DNA from: Streptomyces mobaraensis NBRC 13819 = DSM 40847
GTDB lineage: Bacteria > Actinomycetota > Actinomycetes > Streptomycetales > Streptomycetaceae
Reading direction: 5' to 3'
DNA length: 64,000 bases
Assembly: GCF_017916255.1 (NCBI RefSeq)
Contig: NZ_CP072827.1
Coordinates: 1,860,001-1,924,000, forward strand
In this document: positions 7,930 to 17,506 of the stretch, piece after piece
Layout of the letters: each line of letters opens with the position of its first letter
Position numbering within the stretch: position 1 is the first letter of the stretch
Made by a program: the position numbers and the translations under genes
Notes under the pieces: model-generated
The model's input: the letters and a program-made list of their open reading frames with translations, nothing else
Told to the model about the DNA's origin: nothing
Database searches by the model: none

Positions 7930-10900
7930 TCAGGCCCGGCGCCCAGCCGCCTTCTTGGCCGGCGCCTTCTTGGCGGCCGTCTTCTTCGCCGCCGTCTTCT
8001 TCACCGCCGCCGGCTTGCCGGCCGCCGCCTTCGCGGCGGTCTTCTTCGCGGGCGCCTTCCGGCCCCCGGCACCCCGCTTGGGAGCGTCCTCCGGGTCAGG
8101 GTCGCCCACCCGCTCGCCGAGCATCTCCCGCAGGAACCGGCCGGTGTGGCTGTCCTCGACGGCCGCGACCTCCTCCGGCGTGCCCTCGGCGATGACCAGT
8201 CCGCCGTTCTTGCCGCCCTCCGGGCCCATGTCGACGATCCAGTCGGCCGTCTTGATCACATCGAGGTTGTGCTCGATGACGATCACACTGTTGCCCTTGT
8301 CGACCAGACCCGACAGCACCGAGATCAGCTTGTTGATGTCCTCGAAGTGCAGACCGGTCGTCGGCTCGTCGAGGACGTACACCGTGCGGCCCGTCGAGCG
8401 CTTCTGCAGCTCGCTCGCGAGCTTCACGCGCTGCGCCTCGCCGCCGGACAGCGTCGGGGCGGGCTGCCCGAGGCGCACGTACCCGAGGCCGACCTCGTGG
8501 AGGGTCCGCAGGTGGCGCGCGATCGTCGGGACCGCCTCGAAGAAGTCGAGCGCCTCCTCGATCGGCATGTCCAGCACCTCGGCGATGGACTTGCCCTTGT
8601 AGTGCACCTCCAGCGTCTCGCGGTTGTACCGCGCCCCGTGGCAGACCTCGCACGGCACGTAGACGTCCGGCAGGAAGTTCATCTCGATCTTGATGGTGCC
8701 GTCGCCGGAGCAGTTCTCGCAGCGGCCGCCCTTGACGTTGAAGGAGAAGCGGCCGGGCAGGTAGCCGCGGACCTTCGCCTCCATCGTCTCCGCGAAGAGC
8801 TTGCGGATGTTGTCGAACACACCCGTGTACGTGGCCGGGTTGGAGCGCGGCGTCCGGCCGATCGGCGACTGGTCGACGTGGACGACCTTGTCGACCAGGT
8901 CGTCGCCGTCCACCCGGGTGTGCCGGCCGGGGACCGTGCGGGCGCCGTGCAGCTCACGGGCCAGGTGCGTGTACAGGATGTCGTTGACCAGCGTCGACTT
9001 GCCGGAACCGGAGACACCGGTGACGGCCGTGAGCACCCCGAGGGGGAACGCCACGTCGATGTCGCGCAGGTTGTTCTCCCGGGCGCCGCGCACGGTGAGC
9101 ATGCGCTTCCGGTCGATCGGGCGCCGCAGCTCCGGAGTGGTGATGGCGCGCCGCCCGGAGAGGTACTGCCCGGTCATCGAGGCGTCGTTGGCCAGCAGCT
9201 CGGCCAGCGGGCCGCTGTGCACGACCTTGCCGCCGTGCTCGCCGGCCCCCGGGCCGATGTCCACCACCCAGTCGGCGACCTTGATGGTGTCCTCGTCGTG
9301 CTCGACGACGATCAGGGTGTTGCCCATGTCCCGTAGCCGCACCAGCGTCTCGATGAGCCGGTGGTTGTCGCGCTGGTGAAGACCGATGGACGGCTCGTCC
9401 AGCACGTACAGCACGCCGACCAGGCCGGAGCCGATCTGCGTGGCGAGCCGGATGCGCTGCGCCTCGCCGCCGGAGAGGGTGCCCGCCGCGCGGTTGAGCG
9501 AGAGGTAGTCCAGGCCGACGTCGACGAGGAAGCGGAGCCGCTCGTTGACCTCCTTGAGGACGCGCTCGGCGATCTTCTTCTCGCGGCCGGTGAGCGTCAT
9601 GTCCCGCAGGAAGTCGGCGCACTCGCTGATGGACATCGCGGAGACCTCCGCGATGGAGCGGCCCTGGATGGTGACCGCCAGCACGACCGGCTTGAGGCGG
9701 GTGCCCTCACAGGTCGGGCACGGCACCTCGCGCATATAGCCCTCGAAGCGCTCGCGGCTGGAGTCGCTCTCCGCCTCGGAGTGCCGCCGCTTGACGAACG
9801 GGATGACGCCCTCGAACGAGGTGGTGTACGCGCGCTCGCGGCCGTACCGGTTGCGGTAGCGCACCTCGACCTGCGTGCGGTGGCCGTTCAGCAGGGCCTT
9901 CTTGGCACGCTGCGGCAGTCCCGCCCAGGGGATGTCGGTGCGGAAGCCCAGCTCGTCGGCGAGGGCGGAGACCAGGCGGTGGAAGTAGTCCTTGCTCTGG
10001 CCGTGCGCCCAGGGGCTGATCGCCCCCTCGTCCAGGCTCTTGTCCTCGTCCGGGACGATCAGCTCCGGGTCGACCTCCATGCGGGTGCCGATGCCGGTGC
10101 AGTCCGGGCAGGCGCCGAAGGGCGAGTTGAAGGAGAAGGAGCGCGGCTCCATCTCCTCGAAGGAGAGGTCGTCGTACGGGCAGTAGAGGTGCTCGGAGTA
10201 CATCCGCTCACGCTCGGGGTCGTCCTCGGGGAGGTCGACGAAGTCCAGGATGACCATGCCGCCGGACAGGCCCAGCGCGGTCTCGACCGAGTCGGTCAGC
10301 CGGCGCTTCGCGCTGCTCTTGACGGTGAGGCGGTCGACGACCACCTCGATGGTGTGCTTCTCCTGCTTCTTCAGCTTGGGCGGCTCGGACAGCTGGATGG
10401 TCTGGCCGTCCACCCGGGCGCGGCTGTAGCCCTTGGTCTGAAGGTCGGAGAAGAGGTCGACGTACTCGCCCTTGCGCTCGCGCACCAGCGGCGACAGCAC
10501 CTGGAAGCGGCTGCCCTCGGGCAGCTCCAGCACCCGGTCGACGATGGCCTGCGGCGACTGCCGGGAGATCGGCCGCCGGCACTCGGGGCAGTGCGGCTTG
10601 CCGATCCGGGCGAACAGCAGGCGGAGGTAGTCGTAGACCTCCGTGATCGTGCCGACCGTGGAGCGCGGGTTGCGCGAGGTCGACTTCTGGTCGATGGACA
10701 CGGCCGGGGACAGGCCCTCGATGAAGTCCACGTCGGGCTTGTCCATCTGGCCCAGGAACTGCCGTGCGTACGAGGAGAGCGACTCGACGTAGCGGCGCTG
10801 CCCCTCGGCGAAGATCGTGTCGAAGGCGAGGGACGACTTGCCCGACCCGGAAAGACCCGTGAAGACGATGAGGGAGTCACGGGGGAGGTCGAGCGAGACG

Positions 10901-10950
10901 TTCTTGAGGTTGTGCTCGCGCGCGCCACGGACGATGAGACGGTCTGCCAC
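7930..10950 (-). CDS. uvrA: Excinuclease ABC subunit A
   Basis: About 1006 residues. UvrA is the damage-sensing ATPase dimer of nucleotide excision repair. Both ABC modules are visible: Walker [10 protein letters not shown] near the N-terminus and GVSGSGKST in the second half, each with an LSGGEAQR signature, plus Cys pairs of the zinc modules (CPDC, CPTC, CENC, CEVC). I placed the start at GTG 10950, with AAAGGTG upstream, directly before the conserved [16 protein letters not shown]; the frame from 11004 adds an unconserved leader. The last ~50 residues are a Lys/Ala-rich tail of repeated [12 protein letters not shown] units beyond the family core, resembling histone-like DNA-binding tails. 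Upstream is a degenerate LexA-like box rather than the TTGTCAGTG promoter of uvrB and uvrC. Confidence 0.97.
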   Translation of the reverse strand: MADRLIVRGAREHNLKNVSLDLPRDSLIVFTGLSGSGKSSLAFDTIFAEGQRRYVESLSSYARQFLGQMDKPDVDFIEGLSPAVSIDQKSTSRNPRSTVGTITEVYDYLRLLFARIGKPHCPECRRPISRQSPQAIVDRVLELPEGSRFQVLSPLVRERKGEYVDLFSDLQTKGYSRARVDGQTIQLSEPPKLKKQEKHTIEVVVDRLTVKSSAKRRLTDSVETALGLSGGMVILDFVDLPEDDPERERMYSEHLYCPYDDLSFEEMEPRSFSFNSPFGACPDCTGIGTRMEVDPELIVPDEDKSLDEGAISPWAHGQSKDYFHRLVSALADELGFRTDIPWAGLPQRAKKALLNGHRTQVEVRYRNRYGRERAYTTSFEGVIPFVKRRHSEAESDSSRERFEGYMREVPCPTCEGTRLKPVVLAVTIQGRSIAEVSAMSISECADFLRDMTLTGREKKIAERVLKEVNERLRFLVDVGLDYLSLNRAAGTLSGGEAQRIRLATQIGSGLVGVLYVLDEPSIGLHQRDNHRLIETLVRLRDMGNTLIVVEHDEDTIKVADWVVDIGPGAGEHGGKVVHSGPLAELLANDASMTGQYLSGRRAITTPELRRPIDRKRMLTVRGARENNLRDIDVAFPLGVLTAVTGVSGSGKSTLVNDILYTHLARELHGARTVPGRHTRVDGDDLVDKVVHVDQSPIGRTPRSNPATYTGVFDNIRKLFAETMEAKVRGYLPGRFSFNVKGGRCENCSGDGTIKIEMNFLPDVYVPCEVCHGARYNRETLEVHYKGKSIAEVLDMPIEEALDFFEAVPTIARHLRTLHEVGLGYVRLGQPAPTLSGGEAQRVKLASELQKRSTGRTVYVLDEPTTGLHFEDINKLISVLSGLVDKGNSVIVIEHNLDVIKTADWIVDMGPEGGKNGGLVIAEGTPEEVAAVEDSHTGRFLREMLGERVGDPDPEDAPKRGAGGRKAPAKKTAAKAAAGKPAAVKKTAAKKTAAKKAPAKKAAGRRA

Positions 10951-11128
10951 GCCGGTCGGCACCTTTCTTGAGAAGACGAGGGGGTGCGCCGGCCCCGCCG
11001 CCACGCGACGCCGGCCCGTGATGCGGGCCCGTCGCGGCGGCAGGGGTCAGTGCGGAGCGATGCTCCCGACCCAGCCAGGGTACGAGAGCGCTGCGGCCAT
11101 CTCTCCAGGATGCCGCACATCGAGCGTA

Positions 11129-11144
11129 TAGCACGCGCGTTCGA
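11129..11144 (-). promoter_or_regulatory. Possible degenerate LexA (SOS) box upstream of uvrA
   Basis: On the minus strand this reads TCGAAC-GCGC-GTGCTA. The left half matches the actinobacterial SOS box TCGAAC-N4-GTTCGA exactly, and the right half matches in 4 of 6 bases. It lies about 180 bp before the uvrA start and 60 bp before the divergent gene at 11202. The second half-site is weak, so this is only a candidate. Confidence 0.35.
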
Positions 11145-11166
11145 TTCACGGCCGGAGTCCGACTCC

Positions 11167-11195
11167 TTCACCCGAAAGAGTGGCGGCGCTATCGT
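11167..11195 (+). promoter_or_regulatory. Candidate promoter giving a leaderless transcript for 11202-11888
   Basis: TTCACC (11167-11172), a 17-nt spacer, then TATCGT (11190-11195). The ATG at 11202 starts 6 nt after the -10, and there is no Shine-Dalgarno, so transcription and translation probably begin at the same base. Confidence 0.5.
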
Positions 11196-11201
11196 CGGGC
11201 C

Positions 11202-11888
11202 ATGGCTGATCACGAGCACGACCTCGCCCTGGTCGGCGAGGCCACCGACCGGCTGCTGACCGCCGTGGCCAAGCTCCCGGAGCCCGCCCTCGCCGAAGCC
11301 TCCCGGCTCCCCGGCTGGACCCGCGGCCACGTCCTGGCCCATCTCTCGCGCAACGCCGACGCCCTGGTCAACGTGCTCGCCGGACGGCCGATGTACGCCG
11401 ACGCGGCGGTCCGGGACGCCGACATCGAACGGGACGCCCCGCGCCCCCTCGCCGTCCACCTCGCCGACCTGCGGGACAGCTCACGGCGCTTCCTGGAGGC
11501 GGCCGCCGCCCCCGGCGACCTCTCCCGCACGGTCACCCTCCGCAACGGCGTCACGGACCGCGCCTCCCGGGTCCCCTTCCGGCGGCTGATCGAGGTCGAG
11601 CTGCACCACGTGGACCTCGGCATCGGCTACGGGCTCGCGGACCTGCCCGCCGAGTTCACCGACCGGGAGATCGGCTTCCTGGCCCGGCGGTTCTCGGGCC
11701 ACCCCGGGGTGCCGCCCCTGCTGCTCGCCGCGGAGGACGGGCGGGAGTGGCGGACGGGCGGGACGGACGGCCCCCGGCTGCGCGTCTCCGGCCCCGCGCC
11801 CGCGCTGCTGGGCTGGCTCGCGGGCCGGAACGACGCCGCCGCCCTGGACACCGGCGGGAGCCCCGTCCCGGCCCTGCCTCCGCTGTGA
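11202..11888 (+). CDS. Maleylpyruvate isomerase / mycothiol-dependent enzyme family protein (DinB-like fold)
   Basis: 228 residues. The N-terminal half has the pattern of the mycothiol-dependent DinB/YfiT-like superfamily: an opening helix, then LPGWTRGHVLAHLSRNADAL with a candidate metal His, and EVELHHVDLGIGY carrying the other histidines. The C-terminal part is the small MDMPI C domain. The family includes mycothiol-dependent maleylpyruvate isomerase and many uncharacterised mycothiol S-conjugating enzymes; the substrate here cannot be told. It is divergent from uvrA and 67 bp upstream of an MBL-fold hydrolase. The ATG at 11202 follows a -10 by 6 nt, suggesting a leaderless mRNA. Confidence 0.85.
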   Translation: MADHEHDLALVGEATDRLLTAVAKLPEPALAEASRLPGWTRGHVLAHLSRNADALVNVLAGRPMYADAAVRDADIERDAPRPLAVHLADLRDSSRRFLEAAAAPGDLSRTVTLRNGVTDRASRVPFRRLIEVELHHVDLGIGYGLADLPAEFTDREIGFLARRFSGHPGVPPLLLAAEDGREWRTGGTDGPRLRVSGPAPALLGWLAGRNDAAALDTGGSPVPALPPL

Positions 11889-11955
11889 CGCCGGGTACGG
11901 CCGCGGGGCCGGCCGCCCACGGCCCGTTGCCGTACCGAGGAACTAGGCTGATCCC

Positions 11956-12612
11956 ATGGCATACACGGGAGCGGTGAAGGTCGGCGGGCCCGCCGACGTA
12001 CACGAGCTGACCGATCTGATCATCTCCAAGGTCGCGGTCGGTCCGATGCACAACAACGCCTATCTGCTGCGCTGTCGCGCGACGGACGAGCAGCTGCTGA
12101 TCGACGCCGCCGCCGAGCCGCACACGCTGCTCGGCCTGATCGGCGACGGCGGGATCGCCTCGGTCGTCACCACCCACCGGCACGGCGACCACTGGGGCGC
12201 GCTGCGCGAGGTCGTGGACGCCACCGGTGCCCGCACCTACGCGGGGCGGTACGACGCCGAGGGCATCCCGGTGCCCACGGACATGCCCGTCGAAGACGGC
12301 GACGAGATCCGGGTGGGCCGGGTGCCCCTCACCGCCGTCCACCTGGTCGGCCACACGCCGGGCAGCATCGCGCTGGTCTACGACGACCCGCACGGCCACC
12401 CGCACGTCTTCACCGGCGACTGCCTGTTCCCGGGCGGCGTCGGCAACACGCACGACGACCCCACCGCGTTCGCCAGCCTGATCGGCGATGTGGAGACCAA
12501 GCTCTTCGGGCGGCTTCCGGACGAGACCTGGGTCTATCCCGGACACGGCGCGGACACCACCCTCGGCGCCGAGCGGCCGCACCTCGCGGAGTGGCGCGAG
12601 CGCGGCTGGTGA
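11956..12612 (+). CDS. MBL-fold metallo-hydrolase (glyoxalase II-like)
   Basis: 218 residues, full length for small metallo-beta-lactamase-fold hydrolases. The dinuclear metal site is complete: His74-x-His76-x-Asp78-His79 in TTHRHGDHWG, His133 in LVGHTPGS, the bridging Asp in TGDCLFPG, and a late His in VYPGHG. The closest textbook relatives are hydroxyacylglutathione hydrolases, but a mycothiol or other thioester substrate is likelier in an actinomycete (inference). No Shine-Dalgarno is visible; TAGGCT (11944-11949) ends 6 nt before the ATG, so the message may be leaderless. It follows the mycothiol-type enzyme by 67 bp on the same strand, hinting at a linked thiol-detoxification role. Confidence 0.87.
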   Translation: MAYTGAVKVGGPADVHELTDLIISKVAVGPMHNNAYLLRCRATDEQLLIDAAAEPHTLLGLIGDGGIASVVTTHRHGDHWGALREVVDATGARTYAGRYDAEGIPVPTDMPVEDGDEIRVGRVPLTAVHLVGHTPGSIALVYDDPHGHPHVFTGDCLFPGGVGNTHDDPTAFASLIGDVETKLFGRLPDETWVYPGHGADTTLGAERPHLAEWRERGW

Positions 12613-12792
12613 GACGGATGTGACGGCGGCGCCGGGCTCTCCGGCGTTCCGCCGGGGGGGCGCACGTCCGCCGTGAGGCGCCGGGGGGCGCGCGTCCATC
12701 GCAGGACAACCGGAAGCGGAGGTTCCTTCGCGCCCCCGGAAACGCGTCCGCGCGCCCCGTGTCCCGTACCGGCACGGGAAGTTGGACGGTAC

Positions 12793-14616
12793 ATGCACCG
12801 TGACGGCTCCCCCACCGGTTCTGCCGGCCCCACCGGTCCTGCCGGCCCCACCGGTCTCCCCGCCATGCTCCGCCTGGCAACGGCCTCCCTCGTCGGGACG
12901 GCCATCGAGTTCTACGACTTCTTCGCCTACGGCACCGCGGCCGCGCTGGTGCTCGGGCCGCTCTTCTTCCCCACCGCCTCGCCCCTGATGGGCACCCTGG
13001 CGGCGTTCGGCACCTTCGGAGTGGGCTTCATCGCCCGCCCGCTGGGGTCCGTGCTCTTCGGGCACGTGGGCGACCGGTACGGCAGGCGTCCCGTCCTCGT
13101 CGTCTCCCTGCTGCTGACCGGCGTCGCCACCGTCGCCGTCGGGCTGGTGCCCCCGTACGCCGCGATCGGCGCCGCCGCCCCGCTGCTCCTCCTCGTCCTG
13201 CGCTTCCTCCAGGGGCTGGGCCTCGGCGGCGAGTGGGGCGGTGCCGTACTGCTCACCACCGAACACGCCCCCGCGCACCGCCGCGCGCTGTGGTCGTGCT
13301 TCCCCCAACTCGGCCCTCCCCTGGGCTTCCTGCTCGCCAACGGCATCACCCTCGGCCTCTCCGTCGGCCTCACCGACGCGCAGTTCCGCTCCTGGGGCTG
13401 GCGGGTGCCGTTCTGGGTGGCGGGCGTGCTCGCGGTCGGCGGCATGCTGCTCCGCAACCGGATCAGCGAGTCCCCCGAGTTCCACGCGCTCGCTCCCGGG
13501 CAGCGGGCCCCACTGCCGATCGCCGAGGTGGCACGCGACCACTGGCGGCTCGTCCTGCTCTCCGCCGGCGGGCTGGCCATGGGCTACGCGGTCTACTACA
13601 CGGTCACCACCTGGGCCCTCGCCTACGGCACCGAACAGCTCGGCGTCGACCGCACCGTCATGCTGGTCTGCGTCATGGTGGCGGTCGTCGCCTCGGGCGT
13701 CGTCACCCCGCCGCTCGCCCTCCTCGGCGACCGCGTCGGACGCCGCCCGCTGTGCCTGGCCGGCTGCGTGGCCGTCGTCCTGTGGATGTTCCCGATGGTC
13801 GCCCTGCTGCACACCGGGAACCCCGTGCTGATGACGGTGGGCTTCGTGGTGGCGATGCTGGCCTTCATGATCGCGTTCGCCGTGGTCGGCGCGTACCTGC
13901 TGGAACTCTACGCGCCCCGGGTGCGCTGCACGGGCGCCACCGTCGGCTACAACCTCGCGGGCATCCTGGGCGGCGCCGTCACCCCGCTGGTCGCCACGGC
14001 GGTCACCCGGGGGGACCGGCCGCCCTGGGGAGTGGCCGTCTACCTGGTCGCCGTCGCGCTGCTCAGCCTGGTCTGCTTCGCCCTGCTGCCGGAGACCCGG
14101 CCCGCGTCCACGGAGGAGACCCGGCCCGCGGCCCCGGAGGTGCCGGACGCCCCGCCGGGGGTCACGCCGAGCGCCGCGCCCGAGGCGACACCGGTCACCG
14201 CCCCGCGGATCGGGCTCCCGGGCCCGCGGAACGGCGCGAGCACCTGGGAACGCGTCGGCTCAGACGTCCGCGTGGACGTCAGCGCCCTCCCGGCTCCCCT
14301 CGGCGCCGGCCCGCTCGGCCTTGGCCGAGGCACGCAGGCTGGTGACCGTGGTGACGGCGAGCACCGCGCAGATGACGCCCAGCGAGACCGGAATGCTGAT
14401 CTCCGGCACCGGCACCCCACTCTCGTGGAGGGCGTGCAGCACCAGCTTGACGCCGATGAAGCCGAGGATCACCGACAGCCCGTACGAGAGGTGGACCAGC
14501 TTCCGCAGCAGGCCGCCTATCAGGAAGTACAGCTGGCGCAGACCCATGAGGGCGAAGGCGTTGGCCGTGAAGACGATGTACGCGTCCTGGGTGAGGCCGA
14601 AGATCGCCGGGATTGA
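12793..14616 (+). CDS. MFS transporter, metabolite:H+ symporter type, with an antisense-overlapping tail
   Basis: Up to 607 residues from the ATG at 12793. The transporter core has about 12 membrane segments from residue 30 to 435, opening with ASLVGTAIEFYDFFAYGTAA and carrying GHVGDRYGRRP in the first cytoplasmic loop, typical of the MHS group (shikimate, proline/betaine, alpha-ketoglutarate permeases). The first 24 residues are a collagen-like repeat (GPTGPAGPTG) from 18-bp DNA repeats; the next ATG, at 12865, starts the conserved core and is a good alternative start. After residue ~435 the frame stays open for another ~170 residues; the last ~119 are antisense to terC and look like shadow sequence. 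Usual length is about 440, so either the real protein has this tail or a frameshift near 14100-14260 hides the stop. The substrate is unknown. Confidence 0.8.
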   Translation: MHRDGSPTGSAGPTGPAGPTGLPAMLRLATASLVGTAIEFYDFFAYGTAAALVLGPLFFPTASPLMGTLAAFGTFGVGFIARPLGSVLFGHVGDRYGRRPVLVVSLLLTGVATVAVGLVPPYAAIGAAAPLLLLVLRFLQGLGLGGEWGGAVLLTTEHAPAHRRALWSCFPQLGPPLGFLLANGITLGLSVGLTDAQFRSWGWRVPFWVAGVLAVGGMLLRNRISESPEFHALAPGQRAPLPIAEVARDHWRLVLLSAGGLAMGYAVYYTVTTWALAYGTEQLGVDRTVMLVCVMVAVVASGVVTPPLALLGDRVGRRPLCLAGCVAVVLWMFPMVALLHTGNPVLMTVGFVVAMLAFMIAFAVVGAYLLELYAPRVRCTGATVGYNLAGILGGAVTPLVATAVTRGDRPPWGVAVYLVAVALLSLVCFALLPETRPASTEETRPAAPEVPDAPPGVTPSAAPEATPVTAPRIGLPGPRNGASTWERVGSDVRVDVSALPAPLGAGPLGLGRGTQAGDRGDGEHRADDAQRDRNADLRHRHPTLVEGVQHQLDADEAEDHRQPVREVDQLPQQAAYQEVQLAQTHEGEGVGREDDVRVLGEAEDRRD

Positions 14617-15258
14617 GTCCAGGGCGAAGAGGACGTCGGTGGTGCCGATCGCCAGCATGACGATCAGCATCGGCGTCATCAGGCGCCGTCCCCCCTCCAC
14701 GACGAAGAGCTTGGTGCCGTGGTACCGGTCCGTGGAGGGGAAGCGGCGTTCGACCGCCTTCAGGAAGCGGTTCTCCTCGAACTCTTCCTCCTCCTCGTCC
14801 CCGCGGGCCTCCTGGATGAGCTTCCAGGCGGTCCAGACGAGGAACGCCCCGAAGATGTAGAAGACCCAGGAGAAGTTGGCGATGATCGCCGCGCCGGCGC
14901 CGATGAACACGGCCCGCAGGACGAGGGCTATGAGCACGCCCACCATCAGCACCCGTTGCTGGTAGGCGGCGGGCACCGCGAACTTGCCCATGATCAGGAC
15001 GAAGACGAAGAGGTTGTCGACGCTCAGCGACTTCTCGGTGATGTAGCCGGCGAAGAACTCGCCCGCCGGCTGTCCGCCGCCGAGGAACAGCAGGCCCAGA
15101 CCGAACAGTCCCGCGAGGACCACCCAGACGACCGTCCAGGTACCGGCCTCTCTGAGGGTGACCTCGTGCGGCTTCCGGCCGCCGATGAAGAAGTCGGCGG
15201 CGATCAGGGCGCAGAGACCGGCGACGGTCACCAGCCACAGCGTCAGGGAGACGTCCAC
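14260..15258 (-). CDS. TerC family integral membrane protein
   Basis: 332 residues with about 8-9 hydrophobic segments. The TerC signature is clear: GYITEKSLSVDNLFVFVLIM in the first half and GTTDVLFALDSIPAIFGLT in the second, each with the acidic residues thought to handle metal ions. A cytoplasmic acidic loop (EEEEEFEENRF) lies between the halves. Family members take part in tellurite resistance and in Mn2+ export or metal loading of exported proteins. The ATG at 15258 precedes MDVSLTLWLVTVAGL. It is the first of three Ter-type genes here, followed by the TerD-fusion and terD, and its 3' end overlaps the convergent MFS frame by 357 nt. I looked for a Mn riboswitch in the leader and found none. 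Confidence 0.92.
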   Translation of the reverse strand: MDVSLTLWLVTVAGLCALIAADFFIGGRKPHEVTLREAGTWTVVWVVLAGLFGLGLLFLGGGQPAGEFFAGYITEKSLSVDNLFVFVLIMGKFAVPAAYQQRVLMVGVLIALVLRAVFIGAGAAIIANFSWVFYIFGAFLVWTAWKLIQEARGDEEEEEFEENRFLKAVERRFPSTDRYHGTKLFVVEGGRRLMTPMLIVMLAIGTTDVLFALDSIPAIFGLTQDAYIVFTANAFALMGLRQLYFLIGGLLRKLVHLSYGLSVILGFIGVKLVLHALHESGVPVPEISIPVSLGVICAVLAVTTVTSLRASAKAERAGAEGSREGADVHADV

Positions 15259-15443
15259 GGGACCTCCGGCATCTCGTACGGCAACTTCCAGCGTCGTCGC
15301 TGCCGGAGGCTCCTTCCACTCGCCGGTTCACCCGGCACCCCGGGTGCCGGCCGACGCCCGGGGTCGCCTCCGCATCACCAACGGTACAGGAAGCACCAAG
15401 AAAGAGTAAAGAGAATCCCAAGTGGCCGCCAAGGCGGGACCGG

Positions 15444-17384
15444 TCAGAGTCCGTAGGCCCGCCTCGCCTGCCCCACCTGCCACAGCACTTGCCGCACCAC
15501 ATCACTGCCGGCCGGAGCCAGCGACGGCTCGTACGTCCAGGCGTGCCGCACCCACGGATCGGCCAGGTGGTCGTCGGGCACCGGGGTGATCCGCAGCAGC
15601 GAGCGCCACAGCGGATCGAGGACGGGGCCGAAGCCGCGGGAGTCCTCCCGGTCGGCCACCATCATCAGGTGCACGCCCACGGCGGGACCCTCGTCCGCGA
15701 GGTAGCGGAGCTGGGTGACCGCGCGGTCGTCGAAGCCGTGCGGGAAGTCGTTGACGATCAGCAGCTGCTCGGCGGTGTCCAGGTCGGGCGGCAGCGCGTC
15801 GGCGGCTCCGCTGCGGACCGCCATCTGCACCAGGTCGACGCGCCGGGTGAGCTCGGTCAGGACGGCGGCGACCCCTTGGGCCCCGGCCACCGGGGGCCGC
15901 ACCAGCACCCCGTGCTCGACGAGCGGCGCCAGGGCGGCCGAGGCCGATCCGGCCGGGTCGAGGACGTGCACGGCGAACTCGCCGACGGGATGCACCGCCA
16001 GCAGCCGCGCGGCGTGCGCCACGGCGCAGTCCATGGCCAGTCGGCGCAGCTCGGCGGGGTCGGCCATGTCCGTGCCGGAGCCGGTGGCGCGGCCGCAGTC
16101 GACCCACAGGCCGCGCTGGAGCGGCAGCCGGACCAGCATGGGGATGCGCAGGCCCCGCCGCTCCGGCAGGTGCAGATCGCCCAGTCGCAGCGCCATCGGC
16201 GTCTCCAGGGGCGCCTGGTAGGCGTGCCAGACGGGGCTGTCCCAGCGGGCGAGGGCGGGCGGCAGCGCGTGCTCGACGACCTCGGCCTCGGCGGTGAGCT
16301 GGGCGAGATCGCGGTCGAGCACGGCACGGGCCTGCTCGACGAGCCCGCCGTGCTTGGCGCGTGCCGCCTCACGGGCCGCGTCGGCGGCCGGACCGACCCG
16401 GGTGGCCGGGTCGGAGAGCACCCGGTCGAGCTCCTTCTCCAGCCGTGACTCGGCGAAGCCGACCGCGCTGCGGTACGCGGCGGTGCTCCGGGCCAGATCC
16501 TCGAACATCCCCCACACCTGGTTGTACAGGCGCTCCTCCATCGTCCAGCCGGCGGCGTCCCCGGCCACGGGCTCCGGTGGCGTCCCCGGCCGGGCGGCCG
16601 GGGTGGCGGGGGCGGGCTGCGGGGGCTCGGTGGCCCGGCGGCGCGGGTGCCGGTAGTCGACCGGACCGGCCGGGGACGGGGTCTCGGGCGCGGGGACGGC
16701 CTGCGGGGCGGCGGCCGGCGCCGCCTCCGGGACGGCCGGCTGGGCGGGCCAGTCCACCGCCGTCCCGGCGTGCCGGCAGCCGCTCCCGGCGTGCCGCGCC
16801 GAGGGCTGCGACGCGGAGAGCACCGTGGCGCTCCCGGCCGCCTCCGCCTCGACGCCCGCGGCGAGTTCGGCGGCACGGTCCACCCCGAGGTCGCGGAAGA
16901 GCTCGGCGAGACCGCCCGCGTAGCCCTGGCCGACGGCCCGGACGCGCCAGGCACCCTGCCGGCGGTAGAGCTCCAGGGCCACCAGGGCGGTCTCGGCGTC
17001 CAGTTCGGTGACGGTGAAGCTGGCGATGTCGTCGCCGCCGGCTTCGGCCAGGGCGACGAACGGCGCGGCCGTCGCCCCGAACCGTGCCGGGCCCCGGCCG
17101 CCGGGCGGCAGGGCGAGGAGTACGTGCACGCGGTGCACCGAGTCGGGCAGGGCGTCCAGTTCGACGGAGAGCCGCTGCGCCGCGGCGACACCGGCCGGCA
17201 CCTCCACACCCGGCAGCCGCGGGGAGCCGGGTGTGGAGGTGCCGACCCGTCCGGCGTCCGGAACCCTGCCGTCCGCGCCGCCGAGCGCGGCCCCCACCAC
17301 CACCGGATCCCCCGCCGAGACCCGGATCTCCAACCGGCTCCCGGTCAGCGGGTGGTTCTGCCCCCGTACCAGCTCGGCCGTCAT
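15444..17384 (-). CDS. TerD-domain protein fused to a degenerate FtsK/EccC-like domain
   Basis: 646 residues. Residues about 1-155 look like a TerD/CABP domain (LVRGQNHPLTGSRLEI opening; VALELYRRQGAWRVRAVGQGY ending). A Pro/Ala-rich linker spans about 160-265. Residues 270-400 are helical, and 410-646 follow the layout of FtsK/EccC-type P-loop ATPases: a strand then GRATGSG at 431-437 where Walker A should be, LLIVND at 541-546 at the Walker B position, and GPAVGVHLMMVAD at 570, like the GRSxGIHLILATQ strand of that family. The Walker A lacks the GK[ST], so ATP hydrolysis is unlikely. AGGAGG lies about 10 nt before the ATG at 17384. It sits between terC and terD and is probably a scaffold in a Ter-type stress complex (inference). 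Confidence 0.78.
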   Translation of the reverse strand: MTAELVRGQNHPLTGSRLEIRVSAGDPVVVGAALGGADGRVPDAGRVGTSTPGSPRLPGVEVPAGVAAAQRLSVELDALPDSVHRVHVLLALPPGGRGPARFGATAAPFVALAEAGGDDIASFTVTELDAETALVALELYRRQGAWRVRAVGQGYAGGLAELFRDLGVDRAAELAAGVEAEAAGSATVLSASQPSARHAGSGCRHAGTAVDWPAQPAVPEAAPAAAPQAVPAPETPSPAGPVDYRHPRRRATEPPQPAPATPAARPGTPPEPVAGDAAGWTMEERLYNQVWGMFEDLARSTAAYRSAVGFAESRLEKELDRVLSDPATRVGPAADAAREAARAKHGGLVEQARAVLDRDLAQLTAEAEVVEHALPPALARWDSPVWHAYQAPLETPMALRLGDLHLPERRGLRIPMLVRLPLQRGLWVDCGRATGSGTDMADPAELRRLAMDCAVAHAARLLAVHPVGEFAVHVLDPAGSASAALAPLVEHGVLVRPPVAGAQGVAAVLTELTRRVDLVQMAVRSGAADALPPDLDTAEQLLIVNDFPHGFDDRAVTQLRYLADEGPAVGVHLMMVADREDSRGFGPVLDPLWRSLLRITPVPDDHLADPWVRHAWTYEPSLAPAGSDVVRQVLWQVGQARRAYGL

Positions 17385-17506
17385 CGCCCTGCTCCCCCTC
17401 CTCTGGTGTGCTGTGCGCCGCCGCGGCCCGGTGGCACCACGCCACCGGGCCGTTCCGTACTGTCCGTGCTCCGTGTCCGCCCCGTCGGACCCGCCCCCGG
17501 CGGGGG

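Noticed and set aside
15259..15443. A manganese (yybP-ykoY) riboswitch before terC
   Set aside because: I looked for the conserved paired GGGGAGUAG-type elements and did not find them.
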